A DNA stretch of 32,566 nt from Thioglobus_A sp964344985 (GTDB lineage Bacteria; Pseudomonadota; Gammaproteobacteria; PS1; Pseudothioglobaceae). The position numbers and the translations under genes are program-made. The stretch's first letter is position 1; each line of letters opens with the position of its first letter. The stretch covers positions 1 to 32,566 of the forward strand of contig CAYFPI010000016.1 in NCBI GenBank assembly GCA_964344985.1. Reading direction: 5' to 3'. Shown piece by piece: positions 9,187 through 17,722 of this stretch. The notes under the pieces were generated by a model. It ran no database searches. It saw only the letters and a list, made by a program, of their open reading frames with translations, and was not told where the DNA came from.

Positions 9187-11492
9187 TCACCGCATTGCCT
9201 CATGTAGTAGCGAGCATGATCTTTTCTATATTTTTGGATACGAATTTTGTTGGATAAATAAACATCAACTTGCCCTGAACAGTTGGTTTTAATAGTGTTT
9301 ATCTTGTGTTGTTGATAACGATCTAGTACGGTTTTTGCAGGGTGTTTAAATCTATTTTTGTATCCACTAGATACAATTACCCATGACGGTGATGTGGCAT
9401 TTAAGAACTGAGTGCTTGAGGAGGTTTTACTGCCATGATGAGGGCTGATTAAAACATCAATGTTTAATGCATCTCCTCGGCTTCCAATCAGTTGCCATTC
9501 TGCTTGTTTTTCAATATCACCTGTAAGAAGTGCTGAAAAATTACCATTGGAAACCTTAAGTACACATGAGGCATTATTACCTTTAAAGTTTTTACTAGTA
9601 TTTAAAAACTCAAACATAACTCCATCCCACTCCCAGGGCTTTTGAGATTTACATGTGNNNNNNNNNNTGATTGCTTTATTTTATTAGGCACCGAGCTAAC
9701 AATTTTATCAATTGAAAAATGATCAATAATAGATTTTAATCCACCAATGTGATCATTATCACCATGAGAGATAACAACAATGTCTAGGTTTGATATTTGA
9801 TTAGCACGCAGGTAGGGTGTAATTACTGCATCGCCCAGATTGAATCCTGATGGGTATGATGCGCCAGTGTCAAACAAAAGTGTATGATTCTGTGTGCGAA
9901 TTACTTGAGACAGCCCCTGACCCACATCCAGAGTAGTGATAACTACATCGCCTTTTTTAATGGAATAACCGGATCCAAATAAAGCACTAATAATAATCAG
10001 TACTCCAGCTGTTTTGAGTTTTAACGCTTTTGGTAATAGTGCAATTAAAACCCCTGCTATCAGTATTGCAAAAGTAGTTATATTGCTTTGACTATAATGC
10101 CATTGGTTAAGCTTAAACTGTTGAATGGCTTTAAGAAAAGAGGCTAGTCCTTCTAAGGATTGATTGGCTATCATAAAGCCAATATTAGCCAAAGCATCAA
10201 TATCAAGCATGACAAATACAGTGCTTAGTAATGACAATGGAGTGGTTATAAAACTAAAAACAGGAATGGCGACTAAATTAGCCAGTGGAGAAAGTAAGGA
10301 TCCTGAGGCAAAAAACCAAGCAACCAAAGGCATGGTTGCAATGCTAATTAGCAGTTGAAGATAGATAACTCTAAATAGCCAGTGCCTGTCTTGATGCTGA
10401 GAAATTCCGTAAATAATAACAGCCACCACATAAAAAGATAACCAAAACCCAATACTAAATACACTCAAAAAATATTTAAAAAAGGATGCTGAGATTACAT
10501 TTNNNNNNNNNNAATAGTAGTGCTATGGAGAATAATTGCCAAGTATTGTGGTGGCGTCTAAAAATAATGGATAAAAACACCACGCTTGCCATAATAAAAG
10601 CGCGTTGTGTCGGAATAGATAGACCTGCAATGACCGCATATAGAAACGCAGCAATCATTCCAAAATAAGCGCCAAAAATCATAGCCGGAACCCTTGATGT
10701 GCAATAAGCGCATCGCTTAAACAAAAAGCTTGCTAGCATGAAGATGAATCCAGATATAAGTCCAATGTGCAAGCCAGAAATAACGCTTAAATGCGTTGTG
10801 TTGGTTTGTTTGAACAGTAACCAATGTTCATCGGTTATTAGAGATCTATCTCCAATAATAAGAGCATTAATAACACCACCAAAAGACAAAGAAGATAAGT
10901 AAGCAGATAACTGATCGCCAAGATTTTGCCTTATTGAGTTAATTGTAATGCTGTTGTTGTTTTTAATTAAGAGGTTGTCAGAGTTTTTACGAACATAGCC
11001 TGTTGCATCAATTTTTTGATAAAAAAGCCATTTTTCATAATCAAATCCAGAGGTGTTTTGAAACCCATTATTGTGTTTTAGCTTGACCCAAAGTTGCCAG
11101 GTGTCATCACTTTTGAGTGTCGGCATGTTTTTATCAAACCACGATAGTTTGATTTTTCCAGTAAAAGGCTGTTCGACTGATAAATTAAATTTTGCTTTTG
11201 AATTAGACAGTTCTGGCAAGCTGGATATTTTTCCAATAACTTTAATGGGTTTATTGAGATAAATATCATCTATTTTGGACTCAAGCACAAAGGTTGAAAA
11301 AACACCCATCCAGGAAAAACCAAGCAGTAAAACCATTAAATTAATGCTAAGCCTTCGATACCTCTTAAATGTGTAGAAAATTGCCAATAAAATGACAAAA
11401 ATGACGCTTAATTCTAGCATGGAGATTTCCAAGGTTTTTTTGCTGGAAAAAACCATGATTCCAATTAAAAAATTTAAGCCTAAAATCACCAT
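9183..11492 (-). CDS. comEC: DNA internalization-related competence protein ComEC/Rec2 (two assembly gaps)
   Basis: ComEC is the inner-membrane channel that brings single-stranded DNA into the cytoplasm during natural transformation. Reading from 11492, the N-terminus has membrane segments and an OB-like soluble part. The competence domain follows with HLSVISGLHIGLISG and IPTQRAFIMASVVFLS. After the first gap come SVFSIGFWLSFYVVA and further membrane helices. The C-terminal metallo-beta-lactamase-like domain has TLDVGQGLSQVI, VISHGDNDHIGG and, after the second gap, LLTGDIEKQAEW and SPHHGSKTSSS. Three frames are used, but each change falls on a run of ten N, and reading through gives the expected residues (for example CKSQKPWEWDGVMFEFL after the second gap). 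The start has no Shine-Dalgarno. About 770 residues is the usual length. Confidence 0.93.
9658..9667. other. Assembly gap (10 N) inside the comEC metallo-beta-lactamase domain
   Basis: The flanking frames join if the real gap length is 2 modulo 3. Sequence on both sides belongs to the same domain. Confidence 0.95.
10503..10512. other. Assembly gap (10 N) inside the comEC membrane domain
   Basis: The flanking frames join if the real gap length is a multiple of three. NVISASFFKYFLSVFSIGF reads in directly after the gap. Confidence 0.95.
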
Positions 11493-11560
11493 GAATTAAT
11501 GTCTAAATATCAGAGTTTTATAATACTAAATAATTAAAACTTTATGATAGTCTAATATGT

Positions 11561-11589
11561 CGTGAAACCCTTGATTTAATGCGTGAAAC
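11561..11589 (+). repeat. Direct repeat CGTGAAAC, two copies 21 bases apart
   Basis: CGTGAAAC occurs at 11561-11568 and 11582-11589. The start-to-start distance of 21 bases is two helical turns, so a dimeric regulator could bind both on one face. The site lies 69-97 bases upstream of the comEC start. No known operator is recognised in it. Confidence 0.45.
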
Positions 11590-11776
11590 ACAGTTAGTTT
11601 TCCTCCAGTAGAATTTCAAAAGTGTAAATGAGTATTTTCTAATATTATAGTTTTAAGTTGTTTTATGTAAGTTATTGATTTTTAATGAAAAAAAATAACT
11701 GTTTAGTTTTTATTCAAAACTATAAAAAAGCGCAATACAACAGCATTTTGATCGGTTTTTAAGAAGATATTAACAG

Positions 11777-11802
11777 AGTTATCCACAGTTTTGTGAGTAA
11801 CT
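11777..11802. repeat. Inverted pair of DnaA-box-like sequences
   Basis: AGTTATCCACA (11777-11787), a four-base spacer GTTT and TGTGAGTAACT (11792-11802) form an imperfect palindrome with nine of eleven positions paired. The left arm contains TTATCCACA, a perfect match to the DnaA-box consensus TTATNCACA. The right arm read on the other strand gives TTACTCACA, one mismatch from it. Confidence 0.55.
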
Positions 11803-11837
11803 TTAATAGACGTTGATTTATCAAGGTTTTTTGCAAT

Positions 11838-13031
11838 TTATAAGAAATCTTTAATGTAGATTTCTAGGATTTTTTTGGCGATTTTATTTTTACTATTTTT
11901 GCCTAAATTTACTTGTTGATTTTTACTTAAATAAACCACCTGATTTTCATCAGAATTGAAGCCAAATTCAGCACTTGAAACATCGTTGGCGATAATGACA
12001 TCACAACCTTTGTTTTTTAGCTTTTTTTGTGCATTTTTAATCAAATTTTGAGTCTCTGCTGCAAAGCCAATGCACAATGGCTTTTTATCCAAATGACACA
12101 CATCAGATAAAATATCTTTATTTGGCATGAGTTCGAGTGTTAAGGTTTCGCTTGTTCGTTTGATTTTTTGATTTTTTGAGTGTTTTGGTGAAAAATCACT
12201 AACAGCAGCGCATGCAATAAAAAGATCGCAATCATTAATATTGTTCATGACAGAGTCATACATTTTTTCAGCACTGATGGATTGTATGTTGGTGGCTCTT
12301 TCGTTTAACTCAACAGATATGTTTCCGTAAATGCAGCGTACATTTGCACCTAATTCAATACATCTGTCAACTAGCGCCATGCCCATTTTTCCACTAGAAT
12401 GGTTTGAAATAAATCTGACCGGATCAATATTCTCTACGGTTGCGCCCAAAGTAATAACAACATTCTTGCCACTAAGAGCACTTGTGCAAAATTGCTGCGC
12501 CACTTGCTGTGCAATATTGTTAGATTCTGGTAGACGCCCTTTGCCAATATCGCCACAAGCCTGCGACCCTTCATCGGGTTCAATAATATGTGTATTTCGA
12601 TCGGCCAGTATGCGAAGATTTTCGCTTACAGCAGTGGAATTGTACATCTGTTGGTTCATTGCTGGCGCAAGTAGTAGAATAGCTTCACTAGCTAGAATGA
12701 CACTGCTTAGTAAGTCATTGGCTTTTCCTGAGGCAATATTTGCCACAGTATTGGCACTGGCGGGTGCAATTAAGATTGCATCAGCCCATTTGGCTAATTC
12801 TATGTGTCCCATGGCTAATTCTGCTGAATTGTCCCAGAGGTTATGATGAACCTTGTTTTGTGAGATTGATTGTAAGGACAGTTCGGTGATAAATTTAGCA
12901 CCACCTGAGGTAAGTATTACTCTCACTTCGGCGCCCAATTCTTGCAAACGCCTAACAATATCAGGTGCTTTATAAGCAGAAATTGATCCGCTAACACCCA
13001 ATATAATACGTTTGTTATTCAAGGTTTTCAT
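11838..13031 (-). CDS. coaBC: Bifunctional phosphopantothenoylcysteine decarboxylase / phosphopantothenate-cysteine ligase
   Basis: CoaBC performs two consecutive steps of coenzyme A synthesis. CoaB joins cysteine to 4'-phosphopantothenate and CoaC decarboxylates the product with FMN. The N-terminal CoaC half shows GVSGSISAYKAPDIVRRL, the active-site His76 in MGHIELAKWAD, PAMNQQM (123-129) and Cys159 in GSQACGDIGKGRLPE. The CoaB half starts near residue 185 with VVITLGATVENIDPVRFISN, HSSGKMG, ACAAVSDFSP, the catalytic Lys region QKIKR and the segment DVIIANDVS. The length of 397 residues is usual. Its ATG overlaps the TGA of ribD by four bases, so the two are probably translationally coupled. 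Confidence 0.96.
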   Translation of the reverse strand: MKTLNNKRIILGVSGSISAYKAPDIVRRLQELGAEVRVILTSGGAKFITELSLQSISQNKVHHNLWDNSAELAMGHIELAKWADAILIAPASANTVANIASGKANDLLSSVILASEAILLLAPAMNQQMYNSTAVSENLRILADRNTHIIEPDEGSQACGDIGKGRLPESNNIAQQVAQQFCTSALSGKNVVITLGATVENIDPVRFISNHSSGKMGMALVDRCIELGANVRCIYGNISVELNERATNIQSISAEKMYDSVMNNINDCDLFIACAAVSDFSPKHSKNQKIKRTSETLTLELMPNKDILSDVCHLDKKPLCIGFAAETQNLIKNAQKKLKNKGCDVIIANDVSSAEFGFNSDENQVVYLSKNQQVNLGKNSKNKIAKKILEIYIKDFL

Positions 13032-14077
13032 GTGTCTATTTTGGCACTAATTCGAATATCTTTATCAATAATCCTAATATCATTGATTGATAAATTAATC
13101 TTATCGCTCATCTTGTCAATAGCTAGAGTCATCATTGAATTGGCACTAGAGCCCATTAGCGTGGGTGCCACGTAGAACACAAACTCATCAATAAGATCTT
13201 CATTGATCATGGCGCCAATTAAACCAGGGCCTGCTTCAAGCAAGAGGGTATTAATACCTTGATTTGCTAATTGAGTTAATACGTCTGTTAAATCTAGTTT
13301 GCCAGATTCATTGACTCGAGTGTTCGAGTTGTTAAACACTTGTGTGGGTGCATCATCTGAAAAAATATTAAATTCAGTGTTGTTAATTTGTTGCTTGCCA
13401 TCTATAACCACTCTGAGTGGGTTTGCATCGACATTATCTAGACGTACAGTCATAGAAGGGTTGTCTGATAGTACCGTGCCAGATCCGGTAAGAATTGCTT
13501 GGTTTTGAGCGCGAAGTAGTTGCACATCTTGACGTGCAGACTCGCTTGTAATCCATTTGCTTTCACCTGATTGCATTGAAGTCTTTCCATCAAGACTCAT
13601 GCCAATTTTGCAAGTAACAAACGGAAGGTTGGTTTTCATGCGTTTAATAAAGCCGCGATTCAATTCCAACGCTTTTGATTCTAACAATCCTATTGCTACT
13701 TCAATACCTGCATTTCTAAGCATTTTTACACCTTGCCCACTAACTAATGGATTGGGGTCTAGAGTGGCAATAATAACCTTTTTTGCGCCAGAATTAATAA
13801 TTGCTTGAGCACAAGGAGGTGTTTTTCCTTGGTGTGAACAAGGCTCTAAGGTAACAAAAATAGTACAACCATGAGCTTGGTGATTAATGGCATTAAGTGC
13901 ATTGATTTCAGCATGTTCTTTTCCAAAGGTTTGATGGTAACCTTTAGCAATAATTTCACCTTCTTTTTCAATCACACAACCCACCATAGGATTGGCACCA
14001 ACACCATGTATTCCTTGGCGTGCAAGCTTAAGTGCAATGGCCATGTTTTGAGTGTCATTTATTGAAAAATCAGTCAC
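13028..14077 (-). CDS. ribD: Bifunctional riboflavin deaminase/reductase RibD
   Basis: RibD carries out the second and third steps of riboflavin synthesis: deamination of the pyrimidine made from GTP, then NADPH-dependent reduction of its ribosyl side chain. The deaminase domain has the zinc motif His55-Ala-Glu57 and PCSHQGKTPPCA with Cys80 and Cys89. The reductase domain starts near residue 150 (PFVTCKIGMSLDGKTSM, SKWITSE, DNPSMTVR, LLLEAGPGLIGAMI). The full length is 349 residues. It is transcribed away from recA and leads into coaBC, pairing two cofactor pathways (CoaC itself uses FMN). Confidence 0.95.
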   Translation of the reverse strand: MTDFSINDTQNMAIALKLARQGIHGVGANPMVGCVIEKEGEIIAKGYHQTFGKEHAEINALNAINHQAHGCTIFVTLEPCSHQGKTPPCAQAIINSGAKKVIIATLDPNPLVSGQGVKMLRNAGIEVAIGLLESKALELNRGFIKRMKTNLPFVTCKIGMSLDGKTSMQSGESKWITSESARQDVQLLRAQNQAILTGSGTVLSDNPSMTVRLDNVDANPLRVVIDGKQQINNTEFNIFSDDAPTQVFNNSNTRVNESGKLDLTDVLTQLANQGINTLLLEAGPGLIGAMINEDLIDEFVFYVAPTLMGSSANSMMTLAIDKMSDKINLSINDIRIIDKDIRISAKIDT

Positions 14078-14088
14078 AATAATTCGGA

Positions 14089-14094
14089 TATAAT
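14089..14094 (+). promoter_or_regulatory. Candidate -10 box upstream of recA
   Basis: TATAAT is a perfect -10 hexamer 51 bases before the recA start, but no good -35 lies 16-18 bases upstream; TTGAAA at 14062-14067 is 21 bases away. No LexA-type palindrome (CTGT-N8-ACAG) is visible between ribD and recA. Confidence 0.35.
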
Positions 14095-14145
14095 TGTTGA
14101 ATTAATAAAAGTAAGTTTAACAACATTTTACCTAGGAGAAACAAC

Positions 14146-15156
14146 GTGGAAGAACAGAAAAAACAAGCACTTAAGGCAGCATTGGCACAAATTGATAAGC
14201 AATTTGGCAAGGGCTCGGTTATGTTTCTGGGTGATGAAGAGTCTCGATCAGATATAGAGGCAGTTTCAACAGGTAGTTTGAGCTTAGATGTTGCGCTTGG
14301 TATTGGTGGTTTGCCAAGAGGGCGTGTTATCGAGATTTATGGCCCTGAGTCATCAGGCAAGACAACATTAACTTTGCATGTAATTGCAGAGATGCAAAAG
14401 TTAGGTGGTACAGCTGCTTTTATTGATGCAGAACATGCGCTAGATCCACAATACGCAAAACGCTTGGGTGTAGACACAGACGAGCTATTAATTTCACAAC
14501 CTGATACTGGCGAGCAAGCATTAGAAATTACAGACATGCTGGTTCGTTCTGGTAGTGTTGATATTGTGGTGGTTGATTCGGTAGCGGCATTGACACCAAA
14601 AGCTGAAATTGAAGGTGAGATGGGATCTTCACACATGGGCTTGCAAGCAAGACTTATGTCGCAAGCGCTTAGAAAATTAACATCAAACATTAAAAAAACT
14701 AATACCATGGTTATTTTTATCAACCAATTGCGTATGAAAATTGGTGTTATGTTTGGCAATCCAGAAACCACAACGGGTGGTAATGCGCTCAAATTTTATG
14801 CTTCAGTTCGTCTAGATATTCGTCGTACTGGCGCCATTAAGAAGGGTGATGAGGTCTTGGGTAATGAAACACGTGTTAAGGTGCTTAAAAACAAAGTATC
14901 GCCACCGTTTAAACAAGCAGAGTTTCAAATTCTTTACAATCAAGGAATTTCCAGAGAAAGTGAGATTATTGACTTAGGTGTTAAGCTTAATCTAGTTGAA
15001 AAAGCTGGCGCTTGGTATAGTGTTGAAGGTGAGAGAATTGGCCAGGGTAAAGATAATGCGCGTGATTATTTAAAAGAGAATACCGAGCTTCGAGATAGTA
15101 TTGAAGGGAAAATTCGTGAAAAATTAATGAACACTCGTGGCGAGCAGCAAGACTAA
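14146..15156 (+). CDS. recA: Recombinase RecA
   Basis: RecA polymerises on single-stranded DNA, catalyses strand exchange and promotes self-cleavage of LexA-type repressors. The GTG start is chosen because AGGAG lies seven bases upstream (14134-14138) and the protein then begins at the usual point. Walker A is GPESSGKT at residues 66-73, followed by AAFIDAEHALDPQYAKRLGV, the Walker B strand VDIVVVDSVAALTPKAEIEGE, the L2 loop NQLRMKIGVMFGNPETTTGG and ALKFYASVRLDIRR. The C-terminus is short. At 336 residues it is slightly shorter than the E. coli protein. The end overlaps recX by 20 bases. Confidence 0.98.
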   Translation: MEEQKKQALKAALAQIDKQFGKGSVMFLGDEESRSDIEAVSTGSLSLDVALGIGGLPRGRVIEIYGPESSGKTTLTLHVIAEMQKLGGTAAFIDAEHALDPQYAKRLGVDTDELLISQPDTGEQALEITDMLVRSGSVDIVVVDSVAALTPKAEIEGEMGSSHMGLQARLMSQALRKLTSNIKKTNTMVIFINQLRMKIGVMFGNPETTTGGNALKFYASVRLDIRRTGAIKKGDEVLGNETRVKVLKNKVSPPFKQAEFQILYNQGISRESEIIDLGVKLNLVEKAGAWYSVEGERIGQGKDNARDYLKENTELRDSIEGKIREKLMNTRGEQQD

Positions 15157-15565
15157 GCAGCAGTGTTATGCGGCCGCTATGCGGATGTTGGCCAGGCGAG
15201 AGCATTCTGTTTTTGAATTAACGCAAAAACTCAGTATTAAAGAATTTAGCTTATCTGATATTAGTGATAGTATCGATTCATTGATTAAGCAAAATTATCA
15301 AAGTGACGAACGTTTTGCTACTGAATTTATTCAAATGCGATTCAATCAAGGAAAGGGGCCGATTAAAATCTCCATAGATTTAAAGCAGCGCGGTATTGAA
15401 GATTTTGATTTGTCTGAATTTGATTTTTACACACTAGCCAAGGAAATTAGAACGGCTAAATTCAGCTCAGAACCTCCTGTTGATTACAAAGAAAAAGCAA
15501 AGCAACAGCGATTTTTGCAATCAAGAGGTTTTGAATTTGATCAAATCAACCAATCTTTTGTCTGA
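15137..15565 (+). CDS. recX: Regulatory protein RecX
   Basis: RecX binds RecA filaments and limits their growth and activity. The GTG start, inside the recA end, is taken because it gives a few residues before the conserved first repeat (YAAAMRMLARREHSVFELTQKL), as in other RecX proteins. An ATG at 15179 would cut into that repeat. Further family segments are KQNYQSDERFATEFIQMRFNQG followed by PIKISIDLKQRGI, and KQQRFLQSRGFEFDQI near the end, which gives the usual three-helix repeats. No Shine-Dalgarno is seen, so translation is probably coupled to recA. Its TGA shares a base with the ATG of the next gene. Confidence 0.92.
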   Translation: MASSKTKQQCYAAAMRMLARREHSVFELTQKLSIKEFSLSDISDSIDSLIKQNYQSDERFATEFIQMRFNQGKGPIKISIDLKQRGIEDFDLSEFDFYTLAKEIRTAKFSSEPPVDYKEKAKQQRFLQSRGFEFDQINQSFV

Positions 15566-15945
15566 TGAATGCCTTATTTTCAATGCGCTCCCCACTTTAT
15601 ATTAAATATCCAAATGGAGAAACAAGAGTGGTTGAACAGTTATTTGACCACCCAAAAGGTGTTTTATATTTTGAGTTGTTTTGGGAAAAAGACCCTACTT
15701 ATAGCATCCATTTGATCAAGGGTAGTATTAAAGGCAAAGGGCCTTGGAAGGTTGGTGAGTGTACATTTCATGTATTGGGCTGTAATCACACTCATCCACA
15801 ATTATGTGAGTCTCATTCGTTTTGGCAACAAGAGTTATTACAAAATCCTGAAAATTTTAGAACTGATGAGGTGCTTTCCATTGCACTAGAAAAAGGCGCA
15901 ATATTGCCTGATAATTATCCAATTAATGATGCACGCTACTTCTAA
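15565..15945 (+). CDS. Unrecognised 126-residue protein with a Cys/His cluster
   Basis: I do not recognise this family. The protein has no signal peptide or membrane segment. The first half has aromatic, strand-like stretches (LYIKYPNGETRVVEQLF, GVLYFELFWEKDP). The middle holds seven Cys/His residues within nineteen positions: C66, H69, C73, H75, H77, C81 and H84, in GECTFHVLGCNHTHPQLC and ESH. That density suggests a bound metal ion, although no named zinc-finger pattern fits exactly. The start codon shares one base with the recX stop, and the end overlaps the start of the ATM1-type exporter gene by 20 bases. The tight coupling suggests a role linked to that exporter or at least joint expression. 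Confidence 0.75.
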   Translation: MNALFSMRSPLYIKYPNGETRVVEQLFDHPKGVLYFELFWEKDPTYSIHLIKGSIKGKGPWKVGECTFHVLGCNHTHPQLCESHSFWQQELLQNPENFRTDEVLSIALEKGAILPDNYPINDARYF

Positions 15946-17722
15946 TCAAACCAAAGCCTATGATTTTAAAACCAAAGACATTAAGGTTTTAAAAAAGCTA
16001 TTGCCATATTTATTAAAAATGCGTTTTCGCGTTATTTTGGCAACCTTGTTTTTAATTTCTGCAAAACTTGCAAATGTTGCTGTTCCAGTAGTTTTGAAAG
16101 AAATTGTAGATTCTCTTGATAGCAATAATGTTGTTTTGATATTGCCACTTAGCTTGTTGTTTGCATATGGAGCTCTCAGATTATCAAGCTCTTTGTTTAA
16201 CGAACTTAGAGATGCAATTTTTGCTAAAGTTAGGTATCACGGCATGCATTTAATCGCTCTAGGTGTTTTTAAACATTTGCACACATTAGATCTTTCTTTT
16301 CATCTAGATCGTAGAATTGGCGGTATTACTAGAGATATTGATAGAGGCACACAGAGTGTCTCCACTTTATTGTCTATTTTTGTATTTAATATCTTGCCAT
16401 CATTTTTTGAAATTTGCCTAGTTATTGGTCTTTTATGGGTTAATTACGATGTATTTTTTGCCGGCATTTCGCTTGCAACCGTTGTTTTTTATGTAGGACT
16501 GACATTAGCAATTACTACCTGGCGCATGAAGTACAGATATCAAATGAATGACATGCAGTCACAGGCAAATACCAATGCAGTAGATAGCTTAATTAATTAT
16601 GAAACGGTTAAATATTTTAATCGAGAGCAGTTTGAGGTTGATAGATACAACAACACCATGACTCGATGGGAGAATGTTGCTACTAAGAGTTTTACCTCAA
16701 TGACAGCGCTTAATTTTGTACAAGGTGCAGTTATTGCTATTGGTGTTACTATGATTTTAATAATGGCTGCACGTGGTGTGGTTGATCAAAGTTTAAGTCT
16801 AGGCGATATGATTATGGTTCAGGCATTATTATTACAGCTATTTTTACCGTTAGGGTCTTTAGGTATTGTTTATCGTCAAATCAAGCATAATTTTATCGAC
16901 ATGAATAATTTATTCGACTTGTTAGAAAAAACGCCAAAAGTTGGTAATGCAAAACCTGCCAAAGATCTGAAAATAACACAAGGCAAAGTTGAATTTAATC
17001 AAGTCTCTTTTGCTTATCAAGGCAAAGATAAAGTTCTTAAAGATGTTAGTTTTGAGATTCAATCTGGGCAAAAGGTGGCCATTGTTGGCGAATCTGGATC
17101 TGGAAAGTCAACGCTGGCTAAATTATTGTTTAGGTTTTATGATGTGGATTCTGGCGAGATTTTAATTGATGGTCAAAATATTAAAAATCTAAATCAGCAT
17201 TCGGTGCAATCAGCCATAGGTGTGGTACCTCAAGATACAGTGATGTTTAATGAGAGTATTTACTACAATATTGCCTATGGTAAGCAGGGCGCTAGTGAAA
17301 AAGAGGTGCATCAAGCTGCCAAGATGGCTTTTATTAGTGATTTTATTGACAAGTTACCACAAGGGTATGAAACCCTGGTTGGAGAGCGTGGCTTAAAGTT
17401 ATCAGGTGGTGAAAAACAAAGGCTTGCTATTGCAAGAGTGTTGTTAAAAAATCCACCAATTTTAATTTTTGATGAAGCAACATCAGCGCTTGATTCTTAT
17501 TCTGAGAAGATGGTGAAAAAAGCATTAGATTCTTTGAGTGATAAGCACACAACACTGGTAATTGCTCATCGACTTTCCAGTGTTGTTGATGCTGATAAAA
17601 TTATCGTCCTAAGTGATGGTATTGTTAAAGAAAGTGGCACTCACCAAGAATTACTGGCCAAAAATAGTAAGTACACTAAGTTATGGCAATTGCAAATAAA
17701 CGAAAAAAAAGATGAAATTTAA
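15926..17722 (+). CDS. ATM1-type ABC exporter (fused permease and ATPase)
   Basis: This is a half-transporter of 598 residues that would act as a homodimer in the inner membrane. The N-terminal part has about six membrane helices (from about residue 35, including FRVILATLFLISAKLANVAV), with the ATM1-like stretch DAIFAKVRYHGMHLIALGVFK and HTLDLSFHLDRRIGGITRDIDRG. The ATPase domain has Walker A GESGSGKST near residue 390, VPQDTVMFNESI, the signature LSGGEKQRLAI, Walker B ILIFDEATSALD and the switch His in VIAHRLSS. Relatives export glutathione-linked sulfur or metal compounds for Fe-S cluster assembly and heavy-metal tolerance; the substrate here is an inference. The start (ATGATG) lies within the end of the upstream gene, and the end overlaps tgt by 11 bases. 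Confidence 0.9.
   Translation: MMHATSNQTKAYDFKTKDIKVLKKLLPYLLKMRFRVILATLFLISAKLANVAVPVVLKEIVDSLDSNNVVLILPLSLLFAYGALRLSSSLFNELRDAIFAKVRYHGMHLIALGVFKHLHTLDLSFHLDRRIGGITRDIDRGTQSVSTLLSIFVFNILPSFFEICLVIGLLWVNYDVFFAGISLATVVFYVGLTLAITTWRMKYRYQMNDMQSQANTNAVDSLINYETVKYFNREQFEVDRYNNTMTRWENVATKSFTSMTALNFVQGAVIAIGVTMILIMAARGVVDQSLSLGDMIMVQALLLQLFLPLGSLGIVYRQIKHNFIDMNNLFDLLEKTPKVGNAKPAKDLKITQGKVEFNQVSFAYQGKDKVLKDVSFEIQSGQKVAIVGESGSGKSTLAKLLFRFYDVDSGEILIDGQNIKNLNQHSVQSAIGVVPQDTVMFNESIYYNIAYGKQGASEKEVHQAAKMAFISDFIDKLPQGYETLVGERGLKLSGGEKQRLAIARVLLKNPPILIFDEATSALDSYSEKMVKKALDSLSDKHTTLVIAHRLSSVVDADKIIVLSDGIVKESGTHQELLAKNSKYTKLWQLQINEKKDEI

Larger units (their letters stand above)
11493..11837. other. Non-coding 345-base interval between coaBC and comEC (both minus strand)
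   Basis: No reading frame with coding character was seen. The interval is AT-rich and holds a spaced direct repeat (11561-11589) and an inverted pair of DnaA-box-like sequences (11777-11802), listed separately. GATC followed by GGTTTTTAA at about 11751-11763 resembles the AT-rich 13-mers of enterobacterial origins only loosely. It is the upstream region of comEC, whose start lacks a ribosome-binding site. Confidence 0.6.

Noticed and set aside
9602..10512. comEC appearing as three separate genes
   Set aside because: Both breaks fall on runs of N, and reading through yields continuous ComEC motifs; the apparent start at 10468 is an internal TTG.
11493..11837. Chromosomal origin of replication
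   Set aside because: Only one perfect DnaA box and one near match were found, and dnaA, dnaN, gidA and rpmH are not nearby.
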